The position numbers were made by a program, and so were the translations under genes. From assembly GCA_026713305.1 (NCBI GenBank), contig JAPOOS010000210.1, positions 1-44,363 on the forward strand: 44,363 nt of DNA, read 5' to 3'. Positions 8,334-16,455 of the stretch are shown one piece after another. Under the pieces are notes generated by a model that saw nothing but the letters and a program-made list of their open reading frames with translations, had not been told where the DNA came from and did not search any database. The first letter of the stretch is position 1. Each line of letters starts with the position of its first letter. The DNA is from Paracoccaceae bacterium (GTDB lineage Bacteria > Pseudomonadota > Alphaproteobacteria > Rhodobacterales > Rhodobacteraceae).

Positions 8334-9334
8334 GCTGTCCTCATTCGGGGATTGATCAGAAGGTAAAGGAGTTCGACAACGAGGTTTATGACAAGAAACG
8401 CGACGACAAAGAGAATGGTGACGGCCTGCGCGACGGCGTAGTCCCTTTGACCTATTGCGTTGATCATCATGTCGCCAATTCCCGGCCAGGCGAACAGCCT
8501 TTCAATGACTACGGACCCGCCAAGCAGATAGCCGGTCTGAAGGCCGATCACGGTGAGCGTGGGAATCATCACGTTGCGCAACACGTGCCGCATCAGGATG
8601 GCGGTTCTGCCCAGACCCTTGGACCGGGCCGTGCGCACATAGTCCTTGCCGAGTTCGTCGATGGTCACCCCTCGCGTCATTCTCGCAACCAGCGCGACAA
8701 GTCGCGCTGCAAGCGCCAGCGAGGGAAGGATCAGGGAAGCCGGTCCCGAAAAGCCAAAGCTTGGAAGCCATCCAAGCTGCACTGAAAACAACGACAGCAA
8801 CAGCAGTCCGAGCCAGAAATTCGGAACCGCCAGCAGGGCCACGACCGAAAAAGAAATCGTCAGATCGGGCAGGCGGGTGTGAAACATCGCCGACACAAGT
8901 CCGGCGGGAATCCCGATCAGGATGGTCAAGCCAATCGCAGCGCCGGTCAGCGCAAGCGTTGCCGGAATTCGATCCAGAATGAATGGAAGCGGATCCGACC
9001 GAAACACCTCGGAAGTGCCAAAGTCACCCCGCAGGAGACCGGTTACGTGGCGTGCGTATTGAACGAGCAGGGGGTCGTTGAGACCAAGCGACTGGCGAAG
9101 GTTGTCGATTTCCGCCTGCGTAGATCCCGGCCCTGCGAGATAGGCAGCCTGGTCCCCTGGGACCAGGCTGAACAGAAAGAAGATTATGGTGACGACAGCG
9201 AAGGCAATTGCGACGGCGCGCAGCAACCGCAGCCCAAGAAACCGGAACACGGCGCGCGGCCCCGCAAGGGCTGGCAAAGCCCAGTCCCTGCGGGTTCCGA
9301 AGCCCGCGCCCGCGCCGTCAGTAGGCGCCTCCAC
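8330..9334 (-). CDS. dppB: Dipeptide/oligopeptide ABC transporter permease (DppB type)
   Basis: Inner-membrane permease of up to 334 residues. It opens with a helix around LRAVAIAFAVVTIIFFLFSLVPGD, followed by the DppB signature region YLAGPGSTQAEIDNLRQSLGLNDPLLVQY. The EAA loop is YVRTARSKGLGRTAILMRHVLRN, and it ends with LLYLLINPRMR. The GTG at 9334 overlaps the binding-protein gene by 17 nt and lacks an obvious Shine-Dalgarno sequence. A TTG about 20 codons further in, with AGGGA upstream, would give a form closer to the usual DppB length. The exact start is therefore uncertain. Confidence 0.92.
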   Translation of the reverse strand: MEAPTDGAGAGFGTRRDWALPALAGPRAVFRFLGLRLLRAVAIAFAVVTIIFFLFSLVPGDQAAYLAGPGSTQAEIDNLRQSLGLNDPLLVQYARHVTGLLRGDFGTSEVFRSDPLPFILDRIPATLALTGAAIGLTILIGIPAGLVSAMFHTRLPDLTISFSVVALLAVPNFWLGLLLLSLFSVQLGWLPSFGFSGPASLILPSLALAARLVALVARMTRGVTIDELGKDYVRTARSKGLGRTAILMRHVLRNVMIPTLTVIGLQTGYLLGGSVVIERLFAWPGIGDMMINAIGQRDYAVAQAVTILFVVAFLVINLVVELLYLLINPRMRTA

Positions 9335-10922
9335 GAACGATGGTGAAGATTACCGGCCACACCTCGACGCCGCCGAGGTCGGCGCGTGATGCCGAAATTA
9401 TGTTGTTCACCTGCAGCCAGACATAGGGAGCTTCGCTCCAGATGTGCTCTTGCACTTCGGCAAGAATGGCAGCTCTTGCTTCGCCGTCCACAGTCACCGT
9501 TGCCTGGTCGATGAGTTCGTCAACACGCGCATTGGAGTAGCGGGTGATGTTCCAGACCGCCGGCCTGTCGCTGTTGTCGGGGTTGGACGAATACATGGAA
9601 TCGAGGTGGTACAAACCTGACGCGTTCGACGGATTGAAACCGAACATGCCCAGTTGCCATCCAGCGTCGGCGACCGGCAGGCGCAGCGTGTCCCAGAAGG
9701 AACTGCGCTCAATTTTCCGAATTTCGATGCCGATGCCCACGTCCTGCAGCGCTGCGGCAACAGTCTCGGCAATCAGCACGTCGTTGGCGAAAACGCCTTC
9801 GGGCACGAGGAGGGTGAAGGACACGTCCTGCCCGTCAAACTCAAGCATGCCATTGCCGTCGCCGTCGGAAAGTCCGGCGGCTGCCAGCATCTCACGCGCC
9901 TTGTCGGGATCATGCGCATAGGGAGAGTTCCCGTGATAGCCGACAGTGTTGAACGCAAGAGGCGAGTCCGAGGCCTTGGCCTGACCAAGGAAAAGCTTCT
10001 CGGCGATTGCATCCACAGGAACGGCATGGTTCAGGGCTCTGCGCACCTCGACATTGTCCAGTGGAGGGATCGTCGTCTGCATTGCGATGCCCATCGGCCG
10101 CAGGGACGGCGCTGCCAGAATCTGCAACCCGTCGGTTGCCTCGATCTGCGAAATCAGGTGCGTTGGAACGCCGTCAATCACGTCGACATCGCCGCTTTGC
10201 AGCGCCGACACACGCGTCGAGGCTTCGGGAATGTAGCGGAACACGATCCGATCGAGCGCCGGCTTTCCCGCCCAGTGCCCTTCATGCGGCTCCAGCACAA
10301 GTTCGAGCCCGGGATCAAACGACGCGACCTTGTAGGGCCCGGAACCGACTGGATTCTGGGTTTCGCTCTCCTGGCCGTTTTCCATGATTGCGGTTGGGCT
10401 GAGAATGGCCCCGGAACCATGCGCAAGCGTGTTCAGGAGCAGCGCGTACGGTTCATGCGTCCGCAACGTCACGGTCAGATCGTCAACCACGTCGGCGCCG
10501 GCGATCGGGTCCCAGAGAGGACGGTTCGTCGTGTTGATCTCCGGGTCCATCATGCGCTCGATGTTGAACTTGACGGCTTCGGCGTTGATCGGCGTGCCAT
10601 CGTGGAACGTGGCGCCGGCCCGCAGCTTGAAGGTGACCGACTTCTGGTCCTCGGCAATCGTCCAGCTTTCCGCCAGCTGCGGATTGAAGCGAAGCTGGTC
10701 GTCGAAAGTCACGAGCCGATCGAAAATCACGAAGGCCGCCTCGTACCCGGACGGGTACTGAAGGAAGGCGTTGAAGGCAGGGCCGATGTCCGTGATCGAC
10801 AGCCGCTGGCCAAACACCAGCGAGTTGTCCTCCGGCCCGGCAACGGCCGCCGGCGAGCCGAGCGCAAGGGCTGCGGCGCAGGCCAGCAGCGGAAGTCGAA
10901 TGAAGTTGATGCTGATTCTCAT
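9318..10922 (-). CDS. ABC transporter peptide-type substrate-binding protein (SBP_bac_5 family)
   Basis: Periplasmic binding protein of 534 residues that would set the specificity of the importer. A Sec signal peptide is clear: MRISINFIRLPLL, a hydrophobic core, then SPAAVAG. The mature protein shows the family pattern: AVFDRL-like VIFDRLVTFD, LAESWTIAEDQKSVTFKLR, HDGTPINAEAVKFNIER, VGSGPYKV and VRRALNHAVPVDAIAEKL. This family binds peptides but also nickel, opines, sugars and other solutes, so the ligand cannot be told. The ATG at 10922 is chosen because GGAGGA lies 8 nt upstream and the signal peptide begins there. The 44-residue upstream extension in the ORF track has no such features. Confidence 0.93.
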   Translation of the reverse strand: MRISINFIRLPLLACAAALALGSPAAVAGPEDNSLVFGQRLSITDIGPAFNAFLQYPSGYEAAFVIFDRLVTFDDQLRFNPQLAESWTIAEDQKSVTFKLRAGATFHDGTPINAEAVKFNIERMMDPEINTTNRPLWDPIAGADVVDDLTVTLRTHEPYALLLNTLAHGSGAILSPTAIMENGQESETQNPVGSGPYKVASFDPGLELVLEPHEGHWAGKPALDRIVFRYIPEASTRVSALQSGDVDVIDGVPTHLISQIEATDGLQILAAPSLRPMGIAMQTTIPPLDNVEVRRALNHAVPVDAIAEKLFLGQAKASDSPLAFNTVGYHGNSPYAHDPDKAREMLAAAGLSDGDGNGMLEFDGQDVSFTLLVPEGVFANDVLIAETVAAALQDVGIGIEIRKIERSSFWDTLRLPVADAGWQLGMFGFNPSNASGLYHLDSMYSSNPDNSDRPAVWNITRYSNARVDELIDQATVTVDGEARAAILAEVQEHIWSEAPYVWLQVNNIISASRADLGGVEVWPVIFTIVRGGAY

Positions 10923-10941
10923 CTTTGAATCCTCCCAGGGG

Positions 10942-11970
10942 CTATGCCGGACTGTCCAGCCACAGCCGATTGTGCGTGAATATCGCCGGCGTTCCGCCCG
11001 TGTGAACGAAGACCAGGACATCCCCGCGATTGAAATCGCCGCGGCGGACATGGGCGATCATGCCTGCCGCAGCTTTGCCAGTGTAGATGGGGTCAAGCAC
11101 AATTCCCTCCGTCCGGGCGAAGAGCCGGACGGCTTCATTGCCCGCTCGGCTGGGGACGCCGTATGCCTCGCCGACAAATGCATTGTCGTTTTCGACGTCT
11201 TCCGGCGCCACGGTGACATTGATGCCCAGTCGGCGCGCTGTTCGATTTGCGATCTCGGCGCAGCGAACGGGCGTGTCAAATTCGTCCGTCGCAGTTATTC
11301 CCCGCACTTCGAAGCCGCCGAGCAGTTTCTGTGCCAGCAACTGTCCGGCCTGTCCCTTGCCGGACGAAGACATGTAGAGGCAGTCCAGGGCAAGGCCTCT
11401 GGCTTCAAGCGCCTCGATGATTTCACAGGTGCTTTCCAGGTAGGCTATTGCCGAGCCTTCGTCGAACATTGGTATGTCGTTGAGCAGGCAGGGCGTGCGG
11501 CCGCTTGAGCGTGCCTGTTCAACCGCCTCGCTGCTCACGCGTGCCTGATCGGCGCGAGTTTTGGCAAAGCGCACGTCGGCGCCGAGCAGATGGTTGACGA
11601 GGAGGTTGCCCTGAATGGTGTCGGGCCTGCTTCCCTGCAGTACCAGAATCGTGTCCATTCCCAGCCGGTTGCAACACCCTGCCGTCTGCCTGGCCGAATT
11701 CGACTGCTGGTCCAGCTCCATGACAATCAGGTCGGCTTCGGCATCCTTGGCGGCCGCAAGGCGAAACTCAAGATTCCTGGTCTTGTTGCCACCGAAGGCG
11801 ACGCCAGTCAGGTCGTCGCGCTTGATGAAGATTCTTGGTCCGCCCAGAATGTCGGTCAATCTGCGCGCTTCCTGAAGCGGGGTGGGGAGGCAGGCAAGCT
11901 CGACACGGGGAATGCGCGCAATGAGCCTGCGAATCTCCGCGGTCGCAGCTGGCAGGGATGTCGAAGTCAT
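10942..11970 (-). CDS. PLP-dependent D-cysteine desulfhydrase/ACC deaminase-like enzyme
   Basis: A fold-type II pyridoxal-phosphate enzyme of about 342 residues from the ATG at 11970. The PLP lysine is in FGGNKTRNLEF, preceded by PRIFIKRDDLTG. SNSARQTA corresponds to the substrate-carboxylate loop (SNxxRQ), MSSSGKGQAG to the phosphate-binding loop, and VFVHTGGTPAIF to the C-terminal signature. The family eliminates ammonia, sulfide or sulfite from small amino acids (D-cysteine, ACC, L-cysteate). Which of these applies is unclear. The phosphate loop SSGKGQ differs from the more usual SGSGGTHAG form. It sits 19 nt upstream of the importer's binding-protein gene and is probably the first gene of that operon. 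The ORF-track extension to 12135 is not supported. Confidence 0.87.
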   Translation of the reverse strand: MTSTSLPAATAEIRRLIARIPRVELACLPTPLQEARRLTDILGGPRIFIKRDDLTGVAFGGNKTRNLEFRLAAAKDAEADLIVMELDQQSNSARQTAGCCNRLGMDTILVLQGSRPDTIQGNLLVNHLLGADVRFAKTRADQARVSSEAVEQARSSGRTPCLLNDIPMFDEGSAIAYLESTCEIIEALEARGLALDCLYMSSSGKGQAGQLLAQKLLGGFEVRGITATDEFDTPVRCAEIANRTARRLGINVTVAPEDVENDNAFVGEAYGVPSRAGNEAVRLFARTEGIVLDPIYTGKAAAGMIAHVRRGDFNRGDVLVFVHTGGTPAIFTHNRLWLDSPA

Positions 11971-12084
11971 TCTCGGACCGGCATTGTCGCGAAGCGCGGA
12001 GCAGGTCCCGGAATGTCCAACAGAGAGCTCAAATTCATCAGTTTCCGCATGTGGCGTGCTTGAGCGCCTTGCATTCTTTGAGGC

Positions 12085-12101
12085 GCATTGTGGCACAATG
12101 C
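12085..12101. promoter_or_regulatory. Perfect 17-bp palindrome upstream of the PLP enzyme/peptide-importer operon
   Basis: GCATTGTG-G-CACAATGC is a perfect inverted repeat with 8-bp arms, about 115 nt upstream of the PLP-enzyme start. The core TTGT-n3-ACAA resembles operators of GntR-family repressors. No such regulator is in the window, so the assignment is inference. The site sits in the 234-nt gap between the acetamidase gene and the PLP gene (11971-12204). It argues that the peptide-importer genes have their own promoter rather than only reading through from the BMP operon. Confidence 0.45.
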
Positions 12102-12204
12102 AGACGCAAAGGAAAACCGATTTACCTGTTGCCACCTGCCCAACGGGTCGAATGGAACGGCCGGGCGGCCCCAGGCGGAGTCAAATCCGTTCGCTTGGCC
12201 ATTC

Positions 12205-13185
12205 TCATTCGGCGGTCGCAAGGGAAGCCAGCTGTCGGTGCAGATCTCCCATCACAGGCAAGCATGGTTCCAGGCGGCTCTTTTCAATCCGGCAAAGAAC
12301 GGAGAAGGCGGGGTTTACGAGGTTGCCGATTCGAAGCTGGCACGCCTGTGACACGAATTGGTGTGCGTTTTGGGGATTCAGGCCCGAGATGTCGGCAATC
12401 CATTCAACAAGCCCGGACACTGCAATGCGCACGGCGTCCTCCAGAGGACGCCCGCAACCCACGACGCCAATGTGCGTGCCAGTTTCAATTCGCGGCCAAT
12501 CGAACGTCGGAGAATCGGCCAGACGGTCAACTGCCAGCCTGGATTGAAGTGCGATCTCGATCGCTGTGCCACAAATCTCTCCGTCGCCTTGGGCGCCGTG
12601 CCCATCGCCGAGATAGAGCTGTCCGCCCTCAACGTTTGCACGCAGATAGAGCGTTGTGCCTGCGCCGAGTTGGGGCAGGTCCAGGTTGCCGCCGAAGTCC
12701 CCCGGGACGATGCTGAGCCTGACTTCGCCATGTGCGGGAGCAACGGCGACCGTGCCCAGAAAGGGTTGGCAATCGACCTGCATGTTTCCGTTGGGGGTGG
12801 AGCATGTGTAACGGGTCCGGTCTTCGCTCAGCTGCCACATCCAAACGTGTTCAGCCAGCTGAGGTTGCAGATTCGGGTTTGCGCGGGTGCCGGACAGCAG
12901 ACCGAAATTCGGCGAGACGGCTGAAACTCCCCAATTTCGCGTCGGCTTCAATTCGAGAATGTGGATTGCCAGGACGTCGCCCTCGAGCACTCCTTCAAAG
13001 GCGAACGGGCCTGCGAGTGGATTGACCTTCGGAAACGGCGCGACGGTGCGGGGGCATTGCTTCGTGGATGTGAGCTTCCCGGAAAACGCGTCCTCCGTAA
13101 ACACGTCGAACGCCTTTGATCGGGGGATGCGTTCCGGTGCGCTGCGACCACCAATCCGAAAGACAAAAGCTTCGCTATCTGTCAT
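12205..13185 (-). CDS. Acetamidase/formamidase (FmdA/AmdA) family amidase
   Basis: A soluble amidase-type enzyme of about 326 residues. The family hallmarks are GPFAFEGVLEGDVLAIHI, the metal/active-site region IVPGDFGGNLDLP, and YLGDGHGAQGDGEICGTAIE, followed by FVSQACQLRIGN near the C-terminus. Members hydrolyse formamide, acetamide or longer acyl amides to the acid and ammonia. The ATG at 13185 lies inside the last codons of the upstream alpha/beta hydrolase gene (11-nt overlap) with AGGAGAG 10 nt upstream. The longer ORF-track start at 13284 only adds antisense-like sequence. As the last gene of the coupled run, it suggests that ammonia release from an amide is part of the pathway. Confidence 0.9.
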   Translation of the reverse strand: MTDSEAFVFRIGGRSAPERIPRSKAFDVFTEDAFSGKLTSTKQCPRTVAPFPKVNPLAGPFAFEGVLEGDVLAIHILELKPTRNWGVSAVSPNFGLLSGTRANPNLQPQLAEHVWMWQLSEDRTRYTCSTPNGNMQVDCQPFLGTVAVAPAHGEVRLSIVPGDFGGNLDLPQLGAGTTLYLRANVEGGQLYLGDGHGAQGDGEICGTAIEIALQSRLAVDRLADSPTFDWPRIETGTHIGVVGCGRPLEDAVRIAVSGLVEWIADISGLNPQNAHQFVSQACQLRIGNLVNPAFSVLCRIEKSRLEPCLPVMGDLHRQLASLATAE

Positions 13186-13942
13186 GCCCAAACCACTCTC
13201 CTGCTGAAAGCCTTTCAACGATTTCAACGAATTCCTGCGTGGCATCTCGGTGCACGCTGTGTCCGACGCCGGGCATTGCCACAACAGCTTGTTCGCCTAC
13301 CTCCCGTCGAAGCCGGTCCTGGTCGTTGACAGGCACAAACCTGCTGTCTTCAGGCAGGACCCAAACCGTTGGAACCTTGGAAGCGATTTCGCCAGCCTTG
13401 TGCCGCAGATCCCAAGGCGCGTTTCCGGCAAATGCCCTGCGCGCATCCTCAAAGTCCGTCTGCACGAGGGACAGGAGCTTCCAGGCTGCGTCAAGCTGGG
13501 ACCAACCGGGGTTCAGTTGCAGCAAGCCGTCGATGTTGCGAGGCAGATTCGCCTCGTCCCAGGCCAGCATTTCCAGAGGAGTTTCCTGGTCCGCAAAGTG
13601 CGATACAGGATCTTCCAGCAACAGCGCCCGCGGCTCGAACGTGCCGTTCAGCACACCCAACTGCGCCAGCGTTCCGCCGAACGAGTGGCCTATCAGCAGA
13701 TCGGGCTTGACCGGCACCGACGCGGCAAAATCGGCAAGCAAACTGTCGAAGGAAAAGTCTCCATTGGCTCTGGAGCTCTCTCCATGGCCTCGCATGTCGG
13801 GTGCAAGAAACAGCCAGCCGGCGGCAGCAAGTGGCCGGGCCAGTTCCGCCATTGCACCGGCATTTGCGGTTATGCCGTGCAACGCCACCGCCGTTCGCGT
13901 GGATCCGGCATCGCCCCACCGCATCACGTTGAGCTGCACCAT
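13175..13942 (-). CDS. Alpha/beta hydrolase fold protein
   Basis: A hydrolase of 255 residues. LHGITANAG forms the oxyanion-hole region and LFLAPDMRGHGESS the strand after it. The nucleophile elbow is LIGHSFGGTLAQ (Ser in GHSFGG). The acid is probably Asp in WVLPEDSRFVP and the catalytic His is in MPGVGHSVHRD. The specificity could be esterase, amidase or C-C hydrolase. The ATG at 13942 is chosen because it overlaps the upstream stop codon as TGATG, a classic coupling. The ORF-track start at 13999 lies within the upstream gene. It is followed by the acetamidase gene with an 11-nt overlap, so the two hydrolases are probably made together. Confidence 0.9.
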   Translation of the reverse strand: MVQLNVMRWGDAGSTRTAVALHGITANAGAMAELARPLAAAGWLFLAPDMRGHGESSRANGDFSFDSLLADFAASVPVKPDLLIGHSFGGTLAQLGVLNGTFEPRALLLEDPVSHFADQETPLEMLAWDEANLPRNIDGLLQLNPGWSQLDAAWKLLSLVQTDFEDARRAFAGNAPWDLRHKAGEIASKVPTVWVLPEDSRFVPVNDQDRLRREVGEQAVVAMPGVGHSVHRDATQEFVEIVERLSAGEWFGHDR

Positions 13943-14700
13943 CAGCGAGCCGCGACCCAGCCAGCTATCTGCTGCCACAGGGTCCGATAGCCGCGCCAAT
14001 TGACAAATTCATCAGGCGCCCAATGCGGACCACAGTCGGACATGAACGCCACGCATCTCCCGTTGCCGAATCTTCCGGTCACGAGAAGTGGATCGTTGCC
14101 AATTGTCGCCACCACACTGCTGCCGGGGCTGGCGGAAACTCGATTGTATCCTAGCAGTGGCGGCCAGGGAGAATCCAGACCTGCGACAATCGGATGATCC
14201 GGCAAGCCTACATCTGCGATGCCTCCTTCCGGCATCTCAACACGATCGTCACCGCCAAGCATTTGCACGGGAAGCGCTTCTTCGATGGGTGACCCGCCAT
14301 ACCGCGCCTTGGCATCGATTCCCTGGAATGACAGGTATCCGCCAATCATAACGAGACCTCCCCCGGCAGCGACAAAATCTCGTATGGCGGCAAGCCGGTT
14401 GGGCGTTCTCCGGGACTTTGAAAACGTGTCCGGATGCAGCAGCAGCGTGTTGGAGCCAATGTCGCTCAGGACGACTGTGCTGAATCGCGCCGACAGCGAT
14501 TCAGCCGAAGAGGGAAACTCCCGAGCTGCGACGTGTGACGGTTGATAGACGATTCTCCAGCCTCGATCCTCCAACGCTTTGCGGAGGGCATGCACTCCTT
14601 CGACATAATCGGTCGTTGTGAAACTGTCGAATCCCTTCTGGTGTATGCTGTGAGTGGTCCAGGACTCGCCGGCAATGAGGATTGGGTGGCTTGGCGTCAT
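13942..14700 (-). CDS. Glutamine amidotransferase-fold protein (COG5426/ThuA-like)
   Basis: A 252-residue protein of the class I glutamine-amidotransferase-like fold. Visible elements are PILIAGESWTTHSIHQKGFDSF at the start, FSTVVLSDIGSNTLLL, the turn GGGLVMIGGYLSFQG, LPDHPIVAGLD, and near the end GRFGNGRCVAFMSDCGPHW. In true amidotransferases a Cys nucleophile follows the GGG strand. Here that position reads GGYLS, so glutaminase activity is not expected, as in other members of this group. Related proteins are often found beside sugar or nucleoside catabolic genes. Both ends are coupled: ATGA with the upstream orphan ORF and TGATG with the alpha/beta hydrolase. Confidence 0.82.
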   Translation of the reverse strand: MTPSHPILIAGESWTTHSIHQKGFDSFTTTDYVEGVHALRKALEDRGWRIVYQPSHVAAREFPSSAESLSARFSTVVLSDIGSNTLLLHPDTFSKSRRTPNRLAAIRDFVAAGGGLVMIGGYLSFQGIDAKARYGGSPIEEALPVQMLGGDDRVEMPEGGIADVGLPDHPIVAGLDSPWPPLLGYNRVSASPGSSVVATIGNDPLLVTGRFGNGRCVAFMSDCGPHWAPDEFVNWRGYRTLWQQIAGWVAAR

Positions 14701-15512
14701 GGGTTTTTCCTGATGTGCTGAGAGTGGCGCTTGCGGCCGTGTCGGCGTCCAGCCTTGGCAGCTCGATTGGTGTCCTGCGAGTGGCCGACCAGTTCAATGA
14801 TGTCACGGAACCGCGGTTTGGTTTCAGTCTGGGCATGCTTCGAGATTCTCGCAACTGTTCCTCCGTACCAGTTCAGGCCGGCAAGGCCGACGTCACCGCA
14901 CGCAGGGTTCCTGGCGGCCAATCCAGTGCCGGTGGCCTTGTGGGGCTTGCATGGTTCATGGGTTGGCATGCGTTCGAGCGTGGCTGGATCGCACGTGAAG
15001 CTGCCGATCAACAAACGCACGAATCCTGCCGCGAACGCCGTCGCCGCTTCGCGAACTCTCTTGAATTCCTGGGCGAATCTCCCATCGACGGCAGCAATGT
15101 GTGGCATCAGCGGGGAACAGGGTCTCGACGCAATGGCCAGAGCGGCCATGGGGACAGCCGTCACTGTTGTGGCTCTGCATCCGAGATAGAGCATTGCGGA
15201 GCTGTGACCGGATGAATGCTGCTTGGCGAGCGTATCCGACGGCCGACCTTGCCCACCCCCAACCGCTGTGGCATCGAATGCAGGCATCCTGGCAATCAGG
15301 CGGTCCTGCCGCAGCGAATTCCCGACGCCAGCTGACACCAATGCACAATCCAGCATGGCGAGGATCGTCGCCTTCTCGGACTTGCCTGCCGTGGGCTCCG
15401 CTTTCGGATGCCCGGCGCCGGTTTCGACTGCGCACTGGCTTGGATGTTCGTGCTCTGCGGCTGCTAGGATGGCATTGGCGCCGCCATTGCCGATCGCGCA
15501 GGCATGTGTCAT
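14697..15512 (-). CDS. Unrecognised protein translationally coupled on both sides (271 aa)
   Basis: I do not recognise the family. The ORF begins with an ATG overlapping the stop of the upstream permease gene (ATGA) and ends with a TGA overlapping the next start (ATGA). It fills the space between two operon genes exactly. The N-terminal part is Ala/Gly-rich (AIGNGGANAILAAAE) and could be a nucleotide- or substrate-binding fold. There is a hydrophobic stretch near residues 115-130 (TVTAVPMAALAIAS). The C-terminal 60 residues are unusually basic and His-rich (RRHGRKRHSQH), which is atypical for a conserved enzyme end and might reflect a late frameshift or decay. No signal peptide is evident. 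Antisense ORFs of 98-177 aa overlap it and are less convincing. Confidence 0.6.
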   Translation of the reverse strand: MTHACAIGNGGANAILAAAEHEHPSQCAVETGAGHPKAEPTAGKSEKATILAMLDCALVSAGVGNSLRQDRLIARMPAFDATAVGGGQGRPSDTLAKQHSSGHSSAMLYLGCRATTVTAVPMAALAIASRPCSPLMPHIAAVDGRFAQEFKRVREAATAFAAGFVRLLIGSFTCDPATLERMPTHEPCKPHKATGTGLAARNPACGDVGLAGLNWYGGTVARISKHAQTETKPRFRDIIELVGHSQDTNRAAKAGRRHGRKRHSQHIRKNP

Positions 15513-16438
15513 GCGCCGGGTCGTTTGTCCTCTCCTTCAATCTTGGCCGGGCGGTTGCGCATCTTGATGCGCCACATGCCGATTCCCAGGCCGACCACAG
15601 CGGCGACATAGGGAAGCATTAGAACAAACTGTGCGGGGATGTTGAACGCTTGAAGGCGGTCGCCGATTGCGCCGAACAGTCCGAACAGGAAGGAGGCAAC
15701 GGCGGTCGCAGACGGCAGCCCGTTTCCGAACAACGTTGCGGCAAGCCCAATGAAGCCGCGACCGGCCGTCATTTCCGGCAGGAAGAAGTGCAGCCTGTCC
15801 ATCGCCAGCTGGGCGCCTGCAAGTCCGGACAGCACGCCGCTGATGGCAACTGCGAGCGTCTTCATTCTGTTCACTCGTATTCCTGCCGAACGAGCAGCAT
15901 GCTCGTCTTCGCCGGCTGCCCTAAGATAGGAACCGGTGGGAGTTCGGTACAGGAAGACATGGCAGGCTGGAATGGCCAGAAGCGCGATCAGCACGATTGC
16001 GCTCTGCCCTTCGAAGGCCGGGCCGAGGATGGGAATGAACGACAGGGACCCATCCGGCACATGCCAGATCTCGGGAAACGTGATAGGCCGCAGTCCACCC
16101 GGATTGTAGTAAACCCGTTCAAGCAGAAACAGCGTTCCGCCTGCGGCGAGCAGATTGATGCCGAGGCCGGCGACGATGAAGTCGGCGTGCAGCTTCAACG
16201 TGAAGAATGCCAGCGCCTGCGAGACGAGAAACGCGGCAAACACCGCTGAAACCACAGCAATCAATGCGTTGCCGGTCAGGTCGCCGACCGCAATGGCCAC
16301 AAATGCGCCGACCAGCATCATTCCCTCAACGGCCACATTCAGTATGTTGGCGCGCAAGGTGATCATTGCCGCCAGACCGGCAAGAAGAATCGGCGTGGAC
16401 TGAATCAGCACGGCAGCGATGAAGGATGCCATTTCCAT
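15509..16438 (-). CDS. BMP-type (nucleoside-like) ABC transporter permease, second subunit
   Basis: Inner-membrane permease of 309 residues in the BPD_transp_2 family (YufQ/RbsC-like). Hydrophobic helices run throughout. Typical features are ITLRANILNVAVEGMMLVGAF near the N-terminus, the AAGEDEHAARSAGIRVNRMK cytoplasmic loop that contacts the ATPase, and AMDRLHFFLPEMTAGRGFIGLAATLFGNG. The ORF track starts it at 16942, but that part is out of phase with the true first permease. The ATG at 16438, 17 nt after the first permease stop with AAGG about 8 nt upstream, matches the family start. Its stop overlaps the next ORF as ATGA. Confidence 0.92.
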   Translation of the reverse strand: MEMASFIAAVLIQSTPILLAGLAAMITLRANILNVAVEGMMLVGAFVAIAVGDLTGNALIAVVSAVFAAFLVSQALAFFTLKLHADFIVAGLGINLLAAGGTLFLLERVYYNPGGLRPITFPEIWHVPDGSLSFIPILGPAFEGQSAIVLIALLAIPACHVFLYRTPTGSYLRAAGEDEHAARSAGIRVNRMKTLAVAISGVLSGLAGAQLAMDRLHFFLPEMTAGRGFIGLAATLFGNGLPSATAVASFLFGLFGAIGDRLQAFNIPAQFVLMLPYVAAVVGLGIGMWRIKMRNRPAKIEGEDKRPGA

Positions 16439-16455
16439 CAGATCGACCTTACGCC

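Noticed and set aside
9654-10928. 424-aa plus-strand ORF
   Set aside because: Antisense to the binding-protein gene, which has a clear signal peptide and family motifs.
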